A program made the translations under genes and the position numbers. Shown piece after piece: positions 12,250-25,284 of a DNA stretch of 64,000 bases; positions within the stretch are counted from its first letter, which is position 1; each line of letters starts with the position of its first letter. The notes under the pieces are model-generated. The model had not been told where the DNA came from. It did not search any database and was given only the letters and a program-made list of their open reading frames with translations. Origin of the DNA: Sphagnum magellanicum (lineage: Eukaryota > Streptophyta > Sphagnopsida > Sphagnales > Sphagnaceae); the NCBI GenBank assembly GCA_021904315.1, contig CM038914.1, positions 17,905,065 through 17,969,064 on the forward strand, given 5' to 3'.

Positions 12250-12811
12250 ACCACATATAAAATGTTCAAAGTTCGGCAAGCATTTGAAGTTGAGAAGTAT
12301 CCAACCCCAATACTATTGCATAACTTAGAATTGTAAAGGTTTGAATCTTTTGAAGAGTTGCTGAAACTTGTTTGAATAAAATTAGTAAAATGAGAATGAT
12401 GGACCTCTCATATCCCATGCATTGGTGGCACAAAGATGTAAGAAATGATTGGGTAGTTTGTATGTGTAAATAAGTAAAGATTTTTATTACTAAGGGAAGG
12501 AAATACTCTCTTAATTTTGATATTTATTATTTTGCTTTTTTTGTTTGGGTTGTCTTTTAAGTTGGAAAACCATGTGTAGAAATTGTGTGAGACAAAAGAT
12601 TTGCATAAGTGGGGTCAACAATGGCTATGTTTGTGAAAATATAGATGCCATCCTTGGAAGGACAATGTAGATGTGTCATTTGGATGTTTGAAGCGTGAAA
12701 GAGAAAAGAACATGTAATTGCTCCCAAACCATGCACGAAAAATGGCTTCTTTTGCAATGGATGCAAAGACATGACATATAACATCATGAGTCCATGTGCA
12801 TTCATTACCAT
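12250..12811 (-). mobile_element. Relic of the C-terminal part of a reverse-transcriptase-type element ORF
   Basis: Two minus-strand stretches in different frames read like one decayed protein. The first (12811 to about 12557) contains HGLGAITCS, SNIQMTHLHC and IFTNIAIVDPT. The second (about 12530 to 12250) contains FLPLVIKIFTYLH, a spacer, then QVSATLQKIQT and SYAIVLG. I associate this order with the C-terminal region of a repetitive, reverse-transcriptase-linked ORF common in plant genomes; that assignment is from memory and not from a search. At least one frameshift separates the two parts. It is not functional. Confidence 0.5.
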
Positions 12812-15257
12812 GGGTGTGTCATAATAAATTGATATCCAATGATGGGTTGAAAAGAAGGCCTATTATTGAACAATGAGACAAGAGAAGCCATATTCATATG
12901 GTGGTTGGAAAGATTGCTTTAATGATGCTAATTGGAACATTGGTATTTTCTTTCACCCTAACCACTACTATATACATGAATAATTTAAACTAACATTTGA
13001 ATTTAGAACATATTATATATATTATTTATACATGAATAATCTAAATTAAGATTTGAATTTAAAGCATATTGTCCACATTTTATGAAATAATTTACCTTTT
13101 ATAACCACTCAGAATTCTTTAGGTTGTAGGTATTTTGGGTATAGCTTCCATTTGTGCTTTATGAATATTTGATCTTTTCAAATTCACACATCCCAAGATT
13201 ATCTTGAACATATGAAAATATGACATTTTTAATGTAAAAAGCTTTTGAACTAGATGGATTCTTAACTTCAAGGAAGTTACTTTTTATATTTGTTGGATAC
13301 CACCTACATTTGAAGAGTATCATTTTGTTACCTATTTATAAATGAAGTGAATGCTCATATATATATCCTTTATTTATCAATAGATGTAGTAATTTTGGTC
13401 ATTGAAAAACATTTAGGCTTATTCATAAATGTAATAAACCCCTTTAATTTATCCCCTTGTTTTTTTCATAAATTTTTATTAAAAAATGTGAATTTTTTTC
13501 CCAAATTTTCCTCTAGGCCAACCCTTTCCAATCATGCATGAACTCCTGTATCAATGTAAAGAAATTCTAATATCATCCTTCACGTTCTAAGGCCAACAAA
13601 ATAAATCTTACTACCCTTACATATAACAATATCATTTGATTTGTACCATGAATGTTTTTTAAAATTTTAGCATGGCAATTGAGAGGTAACTCTTGACATT
13701 CAATTTTCATGATAATTTTTGGTTGGGACTATAGAGACTAAAATATGAAATTTGGAACAAAGAGAAAAAAAAGAAATTTCATGCACAAATAAGATGAACT
13801 AGGAAGAACATATATGGGCATTACAAGCATAAGCATTTTGGTCACACACCCATGGGCCAGATGCTTTCACATGTTGCAACATCCAAATGTATCTTTTGTT
13901 ATTAAATATGAATATAATGCACTTGTTTAAATTTTTTTTCAAATTTATTGTACTTGGGTGAAAGCATGGTAAAATAAACCCAAAATGTAAAATGTTGCAA
14001 CAAAATATTTGGGCCTTTGAATAAAAGGAACAACATATATATGATTTTATAGACATAATATAATTTTTTTGGGTGCATTCTTTTTTCTTCACTATTTTTG
14101 GCATTACTTTTCAGAGCTAAATTGATATAATTATATAGTGGTGTAGGTGGTTATTGGAAATTATTCTAATCTATACACATAAACCTTGAACATCGTTTGG
14201 ACATTGAATGAACTTCAATATTTGTGATGGTTGAAGTTTTGATCTTATGAACTTGATTCTAGAGTGTTGTAATTAGACAACAATCGAAGGTTTATAGTTG
14301 AGAATTGCAATGTTGTCTATACACTAATTTCCATTGTTGACTTTAGCAAGAAAGGAGAAGAATACATATATTTCATGCTATTATTCATTGGGATAATTCC
14401 TTTTTTGAACATGAACAATCATTCAAATAGTATATTAACAAGCATCTCTTGTGAATCAAATTTTGAAATAATCAAAAGAAATTGACATGGAGAAACATGG
14501 CATCTCCAACACTTGAAGGCGAAAATAAGAGTATATCACTATAATATATATGTACCATTACAATGAATATTGAGGCTACATATTCCATAAATGGAAATGT
14601 GTATCATAAAATATAAAAAAAAACCCTTTTTCAATTCACTTTCTTGAGGTCTGTAAGCCCATGTACACTGTAAAAGGGTTGTTGTCATGAGAACAAACCA
14701 AAGAGAATGGTGTTGAGAGAACCAAAGAAAAATCAACTAAGTGCACATTGAGTGAGTTGAAGTGAGCTCTTAAAAAAGCTGGCAGAAAGCTGATGGGGCT
14801 AATGAGCAGTGGTTGAAGTGGTGGTGGAAAACAGACAAAAAAACAAGAAGAAAAGGGCAGACAGACTATGTTATATAATTCTAATAGAAATGGGTCCATG
14901 TTCCAGGGAAGAGAAAAAGAAAGGCACCCTCTTCTTCAGCTGGGCTTTTGAGAGCCACCAAGGGACAATGTCTACAGGGGTAGCTGACTGAATGAATGGG
15001 GCTGCATGCAGTTGCATGTGCAATATACATTGGCTTGTTGGTTTGGTTTATGAGTGTTAGCAAAAACAGAGCTGCAGGGTGCCATGGATAAAATGGCCTT
15101 GGTTGAACTAGCACCTACACTAGTTCACCCTGGCCAAATGCCAGTTGATTTGCAGTCTGAAGGTGTTAGTACAAGGCTAAAAGGCATATAAAGTTTCTCC
15201 TTCCTGCATAGGGTAGAATTCTTTAGTTTTTAGGTTTACTCCAAAGGTGTCCTTATC
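12812..15257. other. AT-rich intergenic DNA, no gene seen
   Basis: Only short frames without recognisable motifs are present. A slightly less AT-rich patch at 14640-15110 contains frames of up to 87 residues that show no domain, signal peptide or splice context worth annotating. Confidence 0.55.
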
Positions 15258-15365
15258 AAGTTCCCAATTTGTTCCCATTAGGTTCTCAAAATGTTCCTCA
15301 AGTTTCCAATTTGTTTTCATTGAATTCTAAAACTGTTCCCCAAGTTCTCAATGTGTTCCCTCACA
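15258..15365. repeat. 42-bp tandem repeat, about 2.5 copies
   Basis: AAGTT(C/T)(C/T)CAAT(T/G)TGTT begins at 15258, 15300 and 15342, exactly 42 bp apart. Because 42 is a multiple of three, the plus-strand frame shows a 14-residue repeat (VPQV.N.F motif), but that frame is short and lies next to a G homopolymer, so I treat it as non-coding. Confidence 0.8.
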
Positions 15366-15444
15366 TATCCCTAATAGCACATCATTTTTTTATCCCATAT
15401 TGTTTGACCATGGTTCAACTTCCATTTTGGGCAAGGGTCGGCAA

Positions 15445-15463
15445 GGGGGGGGGGGGGGGGGGG
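15445..15463 (+). repeat. 19-base G homopolymer
   Basis: An uninterrupted run of 19 G residues in otherwise AT-rich DNA. Its length is likely to be unreliable in an assembly. A shorter, interrupted G tract occurs at about 41452-41470, 3' of the phospholipase D gene. Confidence 0.9.
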
Positions 15464-15826
15464 CAAAGGGAAGTGTGACAAAATATGCTTCTATTTTGGG
15501 GAGAGAAGCATATTTAGGCTTCAATGTTGAGGAGTGCCCCATATTCCAAAAAATTGGTGATGGGGCAATCAAGTGGCTCCTTATGAAACTAAAATAAAAT
15601 TCTAGTGATGATGGTTCATTAGAGTTGGTTTAGGTAGGATAACTTTAGGTTCCATAAGTTGTCATACACTATACAATTCTAAATTGAAATTTACATAGCC
15701 CATTCCCAAGTGAAAAGACATGAAAATGTGTTTTTTCATATTTATGTTTTTTCTTCCAACACCATATTCACATGAAGATTTTTCAATAAATTTTCCAGCA
15801 ATTCACACCTTGTTTATCTTTAAATG

Positions 15827-15889
15827 AACTTGAATTCAATTTAGTTGAATTGGAATTGAATTTTGTTGAATTCAAATTTAATTCAAGTT
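15827..15889. repeat. Imperfect AT-rich palindrome
   Basis: AACTTGAATTCAATTT on the left pairs with AAATTTAATTCAAGTT on the right, with further TTGAATT/AATTCAA pairing between them. It can form a hairpin of about 25 bp. No terminator-like context or flanking duplication is seen. Confidence 0.6.
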
Positions 15890-18800
15890 GCATTGCAATG
15901 TTATTCACACTTCAATTTCATATAAAAATGAATTAATTTATCTTTTGGTCAAAATTCATTTATATATAAGTTATTTCAACAGGTCATGTCATTGACATAT
16001 GAACATGTGTTGTCTAATTAGGCTTCATGTGAATATACTAACATTGTTCAAGAGATTGTTAACAAAGGAACATATGTCAATGTAAAAGGTGAGAATGTAA
16101 AAATATTTTTTTGCATCTAACATGTAGGAACAACCAGGATGGAGTCCTTTTTAATACTAAGTATGGTGTGTAGTTTTCTCTTTACTTTTATTTTTGCTTC
16201 ATAGATCATAAATTATATGAATTTGTGTGATTTTTTGCAATTATGTAAATATTATGTGGGAGTTATATGCACAAAGGGCAAGAGGGAGCAAATGTGAAAG
16301 CACATTATGAATTTGGCAATGATCCAATGAAAATGTGTTTCAAACACAAAACAAGAATGAGGGTAGACCATAAAATTAAAGATATTGGAATTATGTAAAA
16401 TTGTGTTTTTATCACGTAAATTGTGATTGTTGACAATTTGTGACTTTTGCTATGAGTTTTCTATGTTCAAGCATGGACATATTTTTGTCTCCTTCATTGT
16501 GATTTGCATTCACTTAAAATGTTACACAACAAGTGATGTTCACCTCATTATGTGTGCATTATGTGAAAACTAACAATTGAAAGAATTAATAGACCAAAAG
16601 AAGAAAGATGTACTCTTTTCCGCAATTTTTTTCTATGTTTTATTTTGGATTTAGAATTTATTTTGATACATGTTTTGATAATTCGATTAAGTTTTATGCA
16701 TCACATCAATACTATATAACACAATCCATACAATATTAGCCTATTTATACCTTTACAACCATGTTTTAAATGGCATGGGTATTTTTATTTTTTTTTAAAG
16801 AAAAAAACTTACATATTTGTCAAATCGCTTAACCAAGATGAAACAAAAGATAAAATAGTTTGAAAATGCAACAATACAAAAAAATTAATTAAATAATGGC
16901 TAAATGGTAAAAACACAATCAAAGGAATCATCTAAATGAGCAAACATTCCTTAAAATTGCATTTTTGTATGTTTGAAAGATCACAAGGGAAACATAATAA
17001 TTTGGATTATCATAATGTTTTTTGGAATATGTTCCATTAGTTGCAAAGTTTACATGTTCAAAGCTTGACACAAATCAAAAATCTTTTTGCATGTTCAAAA
17101 CACTCAAATCTTGAGAGTGGACAATCCTTGTTTTTTCCAAATGTTTCTTTTTTACCAAATATGCATCAATCCTTTTGAAATTTAGAGAGGATTTTAACAT
17201 TGCTAATTACGATTTGAACTAATGATTTTTTTTAATAACCCATTTAAGCACATTTCACTCAAAAGTTTTTTTGACCCTGAAAATTATGGATTTTGATAAT
17301 GTGGCTTGAACAAAAATTATTCATATTTATGTGATAGAGGGCATGAATGCATAATGTACATGAGATACAAATTCAATTTGTAGTAAAAATGTATTTATAT
17401 TTAAAATGTAGTATTAAATGGGCTATCCAAAATACAAATTTAAAGTTATAAACCAATAAAAAATTGACATGTGTCATGTAAATATGTGGAAAAGGACTTT
17501 TACCTTGGCACCCTTGGCTCCTTTGACTATGTTTTCACCCTAAACAAGAATATTTGTGAATAATATTATTTTTGAAATCCACATTTGACATTTTGTTGTT
17601 ACATAAAATCAAGCTTCAACAAAATTGAATTAAGATTTATGAATGTGTACAAGACATTGTATATGGAAAATGCCATTTGATCATTGTTACAAAATTACAT
17701 AATATGAATAAATAAACTAAATAACTTTATGCATTTCTTGTAACAAAATCAATGGTTATTAATAATCTGTTGGGACAATGACATGTTTAACAATCCAAAT
17801 TTTCCTATCATACATAAATAAAAAGATTTTTGCATGGATCTTGTATTGAATAAAAATGACCCCTCTATGTACTCATGATCGAAGTTTATAATATTTTCAT
17901 TATTGTTTTGGAGATTCATTGATTAAAAACTCAATTTGAATCATCATTATTTATATGGGTAGATGACCAACATTGTTGTCATTATAAATGTCATTAGTTG
18001 ATGATAAATCCTAATAAATTTATGATATTAAAATGAGTGATTTCCTATTAGATGAATTTAAACTATCCTTGCAACTTATGAAAACCCTAATAATTATTAT
18101 TGGCATTACTAAATAAGATAAAAGATGAAAATGTTGTCATAAAACAAGTATGATTCCATCACATGAAATGAATTGTATGTTTTTTAAAACTCATTTGTTA
18201 ATCCTTGTCCATTATGCAAATATGACCTACTAAAAAAAATGATCCAAATCTTGTTTATTGCATAATTTAATGTACATGAATGTCATTTTTATATTTACAT
18301 TTTATTTATTGTTGTAGTACCTTGGCATCTTTAACACTAGTTACATTATTTTTGAGAATTTTATAATTTTCAGATTTAAGTTTTTCAAAGATTTGTTTTT
18401 TGAAAATACATAGTCTTTTGGGATGTTCAAAAATGTTTTATTCTTGACATGAAATTTTCAATTTCATTAATTATTCTACAAACATGTGTTGAAATTACCT
18501 TTGTAGTACATTAATAAAAAATATTTAAGCAATCTTGAAAATATTATGAATGTTCTAAATCATGTGTGTTTTATAGATCCCATGAATATGTCGAAAGGTT
18601 ACAACTTTTTCTCAACATTTGAATTAAATGCATGGGAGGATACATGAGTTGTTGCCATAGAAGCTTTACAAGAAGGAAAAATGAAAGAGAACAAAGTAGG
18701 AAAAGAAAAAGAAAAAAAAAAGTGATATAATTTGTGAGCAATACACCAATACTTACAAATTAGGTGCAAATTGAAATAAGCAAGATTTCAAAAATCATAA

Positions 18801-21800
18801 AAACTGATCACAACAATTTTTAATTTTGTAATTTTAATTTTTCCCTTTTCTTATTTAGTTGAAATATTTTCAAAGTCTAGGTTTTGATTTCAAATTCTAT
18901 ATTACTCACAAATTTAATATTTTGGTTAAATCAATTATAGTTTAATCATAAATCACATGTCTCTCAACTTAATTTCACTATGTATCATACCTTGAAAACC
19001 TTGAGATTGCTTTTTGTATGTTGTTATTTAAAAATGCATGATAAATCATATTCAAATGCATTTGTGTTTCACCTTTTCATTTAACAACTACACTTTTAAA
19101 CTTAGTGACATATTAAATTATAAATAATACATTATTTATGTTTTGAAAGATAAATTATAAATTATAATTATAATTTTTGACTGCCACATCATGATTGCAA
19201 TTTTTTTCAAGTGTTCTAAATATTAACATCTTTTTTTATATGAAAAGAACATGTTTTGGTGTATTTTAAACCATTAAATCACATTCTACATCCATACATT
19301 TCATAATGGATTTGATATGGATTAATTGTCATAATATTCATAATTCCAACAAGCGATAACACTGAATTTAATATGATGATAGCTTTTTGTTTGTATTGAA
19401 ATTAAAATTACAAATAAATAGGTAAGAGATTTCATTTAATTATAACTTTTAAAATTAAATTATTGACATTTTAAACAACTAATATTTTTAAAAATAATTA
19501 TTTAAATAAAAAGGATATTGTAATTTTTATTATGAAATAATATATTAGAATATTAAAAAAAAATTCGATTCAATTTTTCAAAAATCTTTTAATGGACACA
19601 TTTTAATCAAAATTTAAAACAAGTTCAAATCAATAGTGACAATGAAATGTCCATAATAAAATTTTATCAAAGTTGAGAAGCCTACATTTTATTTATTTTT
19701 GATCAATTTTATGTTTATAAAATTATTTATATTTAATATAAATAATTTAAAAGGATAAATTCATTAATATTTAGTTTGAAGTGGCATCTAAGAATCTTTT
19801 AATATCACCTCCATACATGATTTGGGGTGGATATTTTATTTTTCCCTTTCTAACCACCCTTTCTTTGAAATGAATAATATTTTTTCCCCTTCTAATTACT
19901 TTCTGTTATCAAATCAATAAAATATATTTTCCTTTTGAACTTTGATCTTTTTTAGAATTAGTGAAAACTTGAATGTTTTTGGAGCCTTTAAACCACTATG
20001 ATTGTCGCTAAGCCAAGTTCCATCTCAACCTAACAAATGTTTTGAAATCCAATATCCGTAGTTAAAATTCAAATAATTATTGACAAAAAACAACAAAATA
20101 CCAAGAAACAATATGAAGGGTGTAAAAAAACATAGTAGAAATATTAAAGGTGTTAGGTCGGACATGGAAATTTTCTTTTCAAGAAATAAAAGGTACCAAG
20201 AGGTTGAGGGTTGAAGGTCTTGGATACAATGTCAAAGGACATTGAAAAGCACATAGGGGACGTTGCGAGCACTAGGGTCAAAAATATTTAATATTATATA
20301 TATTTTGAACCAATGGTTGTTTGGGAAGCATGGTAGGAAGGACATTGGGGGATGTTGGAAAGGCCCCAAAAACATGGCTTTTGAAGCAACAAAGGCCACC
20401 CAAAAAGACATCATGGGTGCTAAAAATATTAGTGTTTAATAGGTGAAAATTAAATTTCATATTTAAAATTAATGGAAGTGAAAAATGATTTCATGGACAT
20501 TCTATATGATCATATATTATCAATGTATGATAACTAATTTTTTTTAATGATTTATTTAAAGAAATTCTAAATATATTAATATTTTGACTTTATCATCATT
20601 GGTAATGTGAAGCAACACGATGCCCAAGCAAAATAAAAAAGTGGGTGCACCCTTCAATACATAATAGAAGCATGAATAAATAACTCATATTGCCTATACC
20701 CCCTTTTCCTTCCATTAGCCTAGGTCAAAGATGGTGAGAAAGAAATGTAGGAATATAAATTATATCATTTAATGAGGTGATGAAATATGGACCTAAAAAG
20801 CCCATGGTTTTTTTTTTTGGGAGGGTGAGCGGAAAGGGTGTTTTGGATTATTTAGTTTTATGTTATTCTCGATGTTTCCCCCCAAATGTTTTCAATAGCA
20901 CCACACTTTTATCCCCATATGTTTTGCCTTAAATTCTCCTCTTTTCACCTATATAGGTGAGTTGAAATAGAGGTCCTAGTCCATCGTTTAATGTAATTCT
21001 TTTTATTTTGGTAGCTTTCAAATTAATTTTGACTTTAGTTTTTTTTGGTGATGAATTAATCAAATTGGCTCATTGAAAAAACAAAAAAATGAACTTGGGA
21101 GGTACCCCCATTTAGCTTAATTGAAACATGAAAAATGTACCATGATGAGTAATTAATTTTGCTCCACCTAGATCAAAATTAGATTTTTCAAAATGTTGGT
21201 CTTATTATAGTTCCAATCCCATTTAGTAATTAAACCTTACATTTGGTTCTAAAACATAACCAAGTGGAATTAGGGGTTAGAATGAAAGCACATTATGGTG
21301 ACCCCCTTTCGACATTTTTGGGTTTAATATTATAGTACATACAATATAATTGTTTGAAAAGTATGGTGCATTTAATTTTGGGTATCAATTTTGGTTTTTG
21401 AGCTCTACAATTATTATTTTTACAAAATTAATGTTTTAATTTTTTTAAAATAATAAATTTCATTATATATATTGAAAGATCCATGAATATATTTATAGTA
21501 TACACTGGTATAATAAGGTCATTGTCTCACTTTGACTGCACTAATTTTAAGGTTACATTAGTCATTAAAATAATCAATTTTAATGAAATTAAAAAATGGC
21601 CCATCTAACTATGGGTTTCATTTCCATGTGAATGTGATTACTTTTCAAATTTTCAATTTACCACACATTAATTGCATCTTTGTTGAAAGAATTCATTTTT
21701 TGAAATGAAAATTTTCAAATTAATCACATGGTATCCAAACATGGTTCAAATTATGTGAAATGACATGGTTCAATATACCTTCAAATTTCATAAAGATTAA

Positions 21801-21825
21801 AAATAATTTAAATTATATTTTTGTT
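15890..21825. other. Very AT-rich intergenic DNA, no gene seen
   Basis: About 6 kb dominated by A and T runs, with stops in all frames. I found no protein motif, tRNA fold or clear terminal repeat. Confidence 0.6.
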
Positions 21826-21829
21826 GGAG

Positions 21830-22190
21830 TTTATTTATATTATCTACCAACCCACCCACATATCTAAATGTAATACCTACCTATCCCACCCACCCACCTA
21901 CTTACATATTTCCTACCACCTACCTAGTCTTTGTATTACCTACCCACCTATAACCTACCTATGTATTAACTACCTACCTACCTATCCACCCACCTATAAC
22001 CTATTTCCATATTAATTACCTCCCTACCTACCCACACATCTATTTACATATACATGTACTATGTGCCTACATACTCACCAACCTACCTACCTACATACAT
22101 ATTACCTACCCACCCATCTATTTATTTATCTATTCACCCACCACCTACTTACCTACCTATTTACCCACCCACCCACCCTGAAAATAGTTA
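21830..22190. repeat. Degenerate CCTA/CCAC/ACAT tetranucleotide array
   Basis: About 360 bp made almost wholly of CCTA, CCCA, CCAC and TACA steps (for example CCTACCTACCTATCCACC). The complementary TAGG form appears at 23.6-23.85 kb and mixed TAGG/CCTA at 54.84-54.99 kb, so three separate arrays of the same tetranucleotide exist in the window. Confidence 0.85.
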
Positions 22191-23618
22191 AGCATCACCA
22201 TTTGTGATACTGATATTTGAAAATTACCACCTTTAGTTATCACTTGATTGAAACCATTTTAAAAAAATTAGAAAATTCGAAAATCTAAAAACCACCTAAG
22301 GTAATAAAAGATATTTAAGATAGTTTTTTTGTTATAGGGTCCAGGGTTAGGGGTAGTCTAGGGGTAGGTAATCTAAGCAATCCATGTTTATTAGTTGTTT
22401 GTGCATCCTAATGTGAGTGCATTCCAAAGCGCAATGTTTGTTTTTCTTCAATGGGTCACTTTAATTGCCCAATTTTGATTGGCATTATTCTTAACATTCC
22501 CCCAAATAGAAGCTTTTTACTACCAACACAATAACGGGGAGAAGGTTCCTCTTTAATTCAACTATATATAATACAAGCTCACATTTTTGGGCAAAGGATA
22601 TGGAACAAAGGGTATGGGACAAACTATGGTGCAATTAGGGAATATCCCTACACTTTCCCTTTGGACACCAGAGACAAAGAAGCATGATTTGAACAAGGGA
22701 ATGACTTATAAGCCACTAACTCTTCAGTCACCAACCTGCTATAAACCGTCGGTAGAACCAGACCCATCAAACCTGTTTCTGAAGAATGTGAAAATTTCCT
22801 AAACCCCATTATTAATACTCATGAAATCGCACTTTTCTGAAAATAAATGATACGCGGTTCCTTGGACAAGAAATTCTATAACACTTCAATCAGTTTCCTG
22901 GCACGGAGTTGACAAATTTGGCACCCAAGCTGTCAAGAAATCAAGTGAGCTGACAAATCCTGACAAACGCATTCAAGTATACATACCAGTGACTTCGCCA
23001 ATGAAACCGCGAAACGGACTGTCGTGAATCTGAACAAAATTGAATAAGAGATCGGATTATACCGTGTCCCGATGCTCTCAAGAGAGTGGGGGCAAGGCAA
23101 AGGAAATTAATGGCGTTGTTTTCGCTGGTGAGACACGGCAGCAAGTTGCAAGTGAAGCTGACGACAATTAGGCTAGGGACATAAGATCAGTGAACTATAT
23201 CACCCACCAGCTGCGCACCAGGACTCCGTTGAGGACATTCATCCACAACTGATACGACATAACAGACTATCCAGTGGTGGTTGTTACTGGTGGGTTGCTG
23301 GTTCACTGTTGCTGGCAGACTATGAACAGGATAATCTTTTACCGACTGTGCGAATATAACAATGGATCTACAAACGTGGGGTACATACCAAGATATGGAT
23401 TGATCAGTTTGTGTTTGATGAGTTTGGTTTGAAACAGTTGTAGTGGAACTGGTTGGCAACTGAAACAAGTCTGATACTCTAATCAATTACCTAGCCAGGA
23501 TCAAATGGGCTATAGTGAACCAGCACGCACCATCCACTGGATGCCTGATATTACTCAGTTGTGGATGAACCTCAACTGAGTTAGTATATGGTTTCACCTT
23601 GGTAATCAATTCTGTAAG
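22190..23618. other. CpG-richer low-copy region without an identified gene
   Basis: From about 22560 the sequence becomes less AT-rich and gains CpGs. A TATA-like ACTATATATAAT lies at 22561. An open plus-strand frame at 22587-22802 (TTG-initiated; in-frame ATG codons at 22614 and 22626) and a 21-codon plus frame starting at 23110 (MALFSLVRHG...) are present. On the minus strand a donor-like CACTG|GTATGT lies at about 22990. None gives a protein I recognise. It may be the decayed end of a gene. Confidence 0.35.
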
Positions 23619-23750
23619 AAATAGGTCTCACATATAGGTAGATAGGTAGGAAAGTAGATAACAAATAGGTCTCATATATAGGTAGATAGGTAGGAAAATA
23701 GATAACAGATAAGTCTCATATATAGGTAGTTAGGTAAGAAAAAAGGTAAT
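23619..23750. repeat. 44-bp tandem repeat, three copies
   Basis: AAATAGGTCTCACATATAGG and its variants start at 23619, 23663 and 23707, exactly 44 bp apart. Each unit contains a TAGATAGGTAGG core. A further TAGGTAGG/CCTACCTA stretch continues to about 23850, including inverted CCTACCTACTAACAA and TTGTTAGTAGGTAGG-like arms that could pair. Confidence 0.85.
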
Positions 23751-24069
23751 TACTAGGTAAGTAGATGGTTTATACATAGGTAATGGCTGTTTTTATTACC
23801 TACCTACTAACAACCTGCTTGTGGGTTGTTAGTAGGTAGGTAGTTTAAAAAAGCAACTGAGCTAACCACCATGCTTAGCTAAGGAACTGGAACCCAACAG
23901 AAGACTGTTTCCTGACCACTTATCATTCATCCTTCATGGTGCACTGGGTGGGTGCTGGTTCACTGTGGCCGAACAAGTGGGCTAGACTGAAAAGAAATTA
24001 ATGATGTGATAGTCCTAAAATGGCCGACTCTGGTCTACTTGAGAACTTGTATGACGATGCAGCAGCTCA

Positions 24070-24250
24070 GTGTTTTTTCCAGGAAGGTTTTTTTGTTTGT
24101 GGCCAAAGTGAGGATCATCGCCAGGAAGATGTAGAAAAAGTGGCAATCATAGGTAGAAAGATTTAGTCGAAATCTGGCTATAAACCAGAACAGTTCATAC
24201 AAATCTTTAATCCTATTTTATATTTTTGGCTAGTAACACAATGAAAACCA
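24070..24250 (+). repeat. Dispersed 'GGCCAAAGTGA...TGGCTATA' element, copy 1
   Basis: This segment shares ordered blocks with 51440-51610 and with the reverse complement of 60440-60600: GTGGCCAAAGTGA-GATCA, TTTAG-C-AAAT-TGGCTATA, ACCAG, and a final TATTTTTGGCTA block. Coding potential is absent. It appears to be an old non-autonomous repeat. Confidence 0.6.
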
Positions 24251-25072
24251 AATTCATATAACAGTAAACCTGGTGGTTTTTTTAACCTTTTCTCCCCCTC
24301 ACTTTTGGCTACTGAAAACCTCCAAAATCACTTATTTGGCGGAATTAAAAATTGTAATGTCGGTTTTTGGCAAAATCTGGCCAAATTAAAAAAAAAAAAG
24401 AACAAGTTTAGTAGAGTCCTGAAAGCCCTGCTTCAAGCCTCAAGGACTAGTTCAAATACCAGCTCTCCAAGCAGCAGCTGTGTGCATCGTGTGCAAGTTG
24501 CAACGTATACATGAGCTCGTAGAACATCTGTTTGACTCCGTCGTCCCTCAACTTCACTTCCTTCTATTTTTGCAGTTCAGTTGTTACTTCTTAGTGTTCT
24601 ATATCCAGCGCTGCCGGGAGACGACGTCCACAACATGGCAACAACAACAGTCAAGTACGTCGATGCTGCATAACTGGCTGTTTCTATACTATAGCTAGCT
24701 AGTTATCTCCTGCTGTGCACTGTAGCTGCTCGTGATGTTGCTAAGTTGTTGCGCTTGATCGTTGTTCTGTGTTTCTCACACAAGTTTTTTTGACATCAAC
24801 TCATCTCCATGAACTAGGCTTCGAGATTAGTATTTCCCCTAAATACATTTCGATAATGAGCAAACGCTGAAGTACCATAACCAGGGTCCATCTGACTATA
24901 GCTGCCAAACGTGTACGTGCAGAGTAGGGTACTAATGCATTTGTGGCGTTTTGGACAGACAAGTCGATCTGAAACTTGCATAGAGAACGATGACGGTAGT
25001 CCTTGCATGAAATAGATTTCGATTGAAGTTGTCATGGACATTGCATAACTATTAACATTGTAGCTTGACACA

Positions 25073-25078
25073 TATAAG
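25073..25078 (+). promoter_or_regulatory. Candidate TATA box (TATAAG) for the secreted SH3-domain gene
   Basis: CATATAAGACC lies about 210 bp before the chosen ATG at 25285. A start site 25-35 bp downstream would give a leader of roughly 180 nt. It sits in a locally CpG-rich stretch. No other support is available. Confidence 0.4.
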
Positions 25079-25284
25079 ACCGGTGTCACGAGACAAACCA
25101 GCTGTAACCAGCTGCACTCTCAGTAACTGTGATCGTTTCTGTTACATTGTTCGTTTTGAAAATTTTCTTTTCATGTAGCATATTTCAAGCTTTAATCACG
25201 AGTGGTGAGAAATTTCATGTCGCGAATATGAGAGTTGAAGGGTGTTTGATCTTCTGGAAACTAAAAACTAAGGTTGGATATTAT

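Noticed and set aside
15269-15597. Frames spanning the 42-bp repeat and the G19 homopolymer
   Set aside because: The poly-glycine and repeat peptides arise from simple sequence, and the homopolymer length is itself uncertain.
21821-22015. 64-residue Tyr/Pro/Thr-rich frame in the CCTA array
   Set aside because: It is a direct product of the tetranucleotide repeat and has no other coding evidence.
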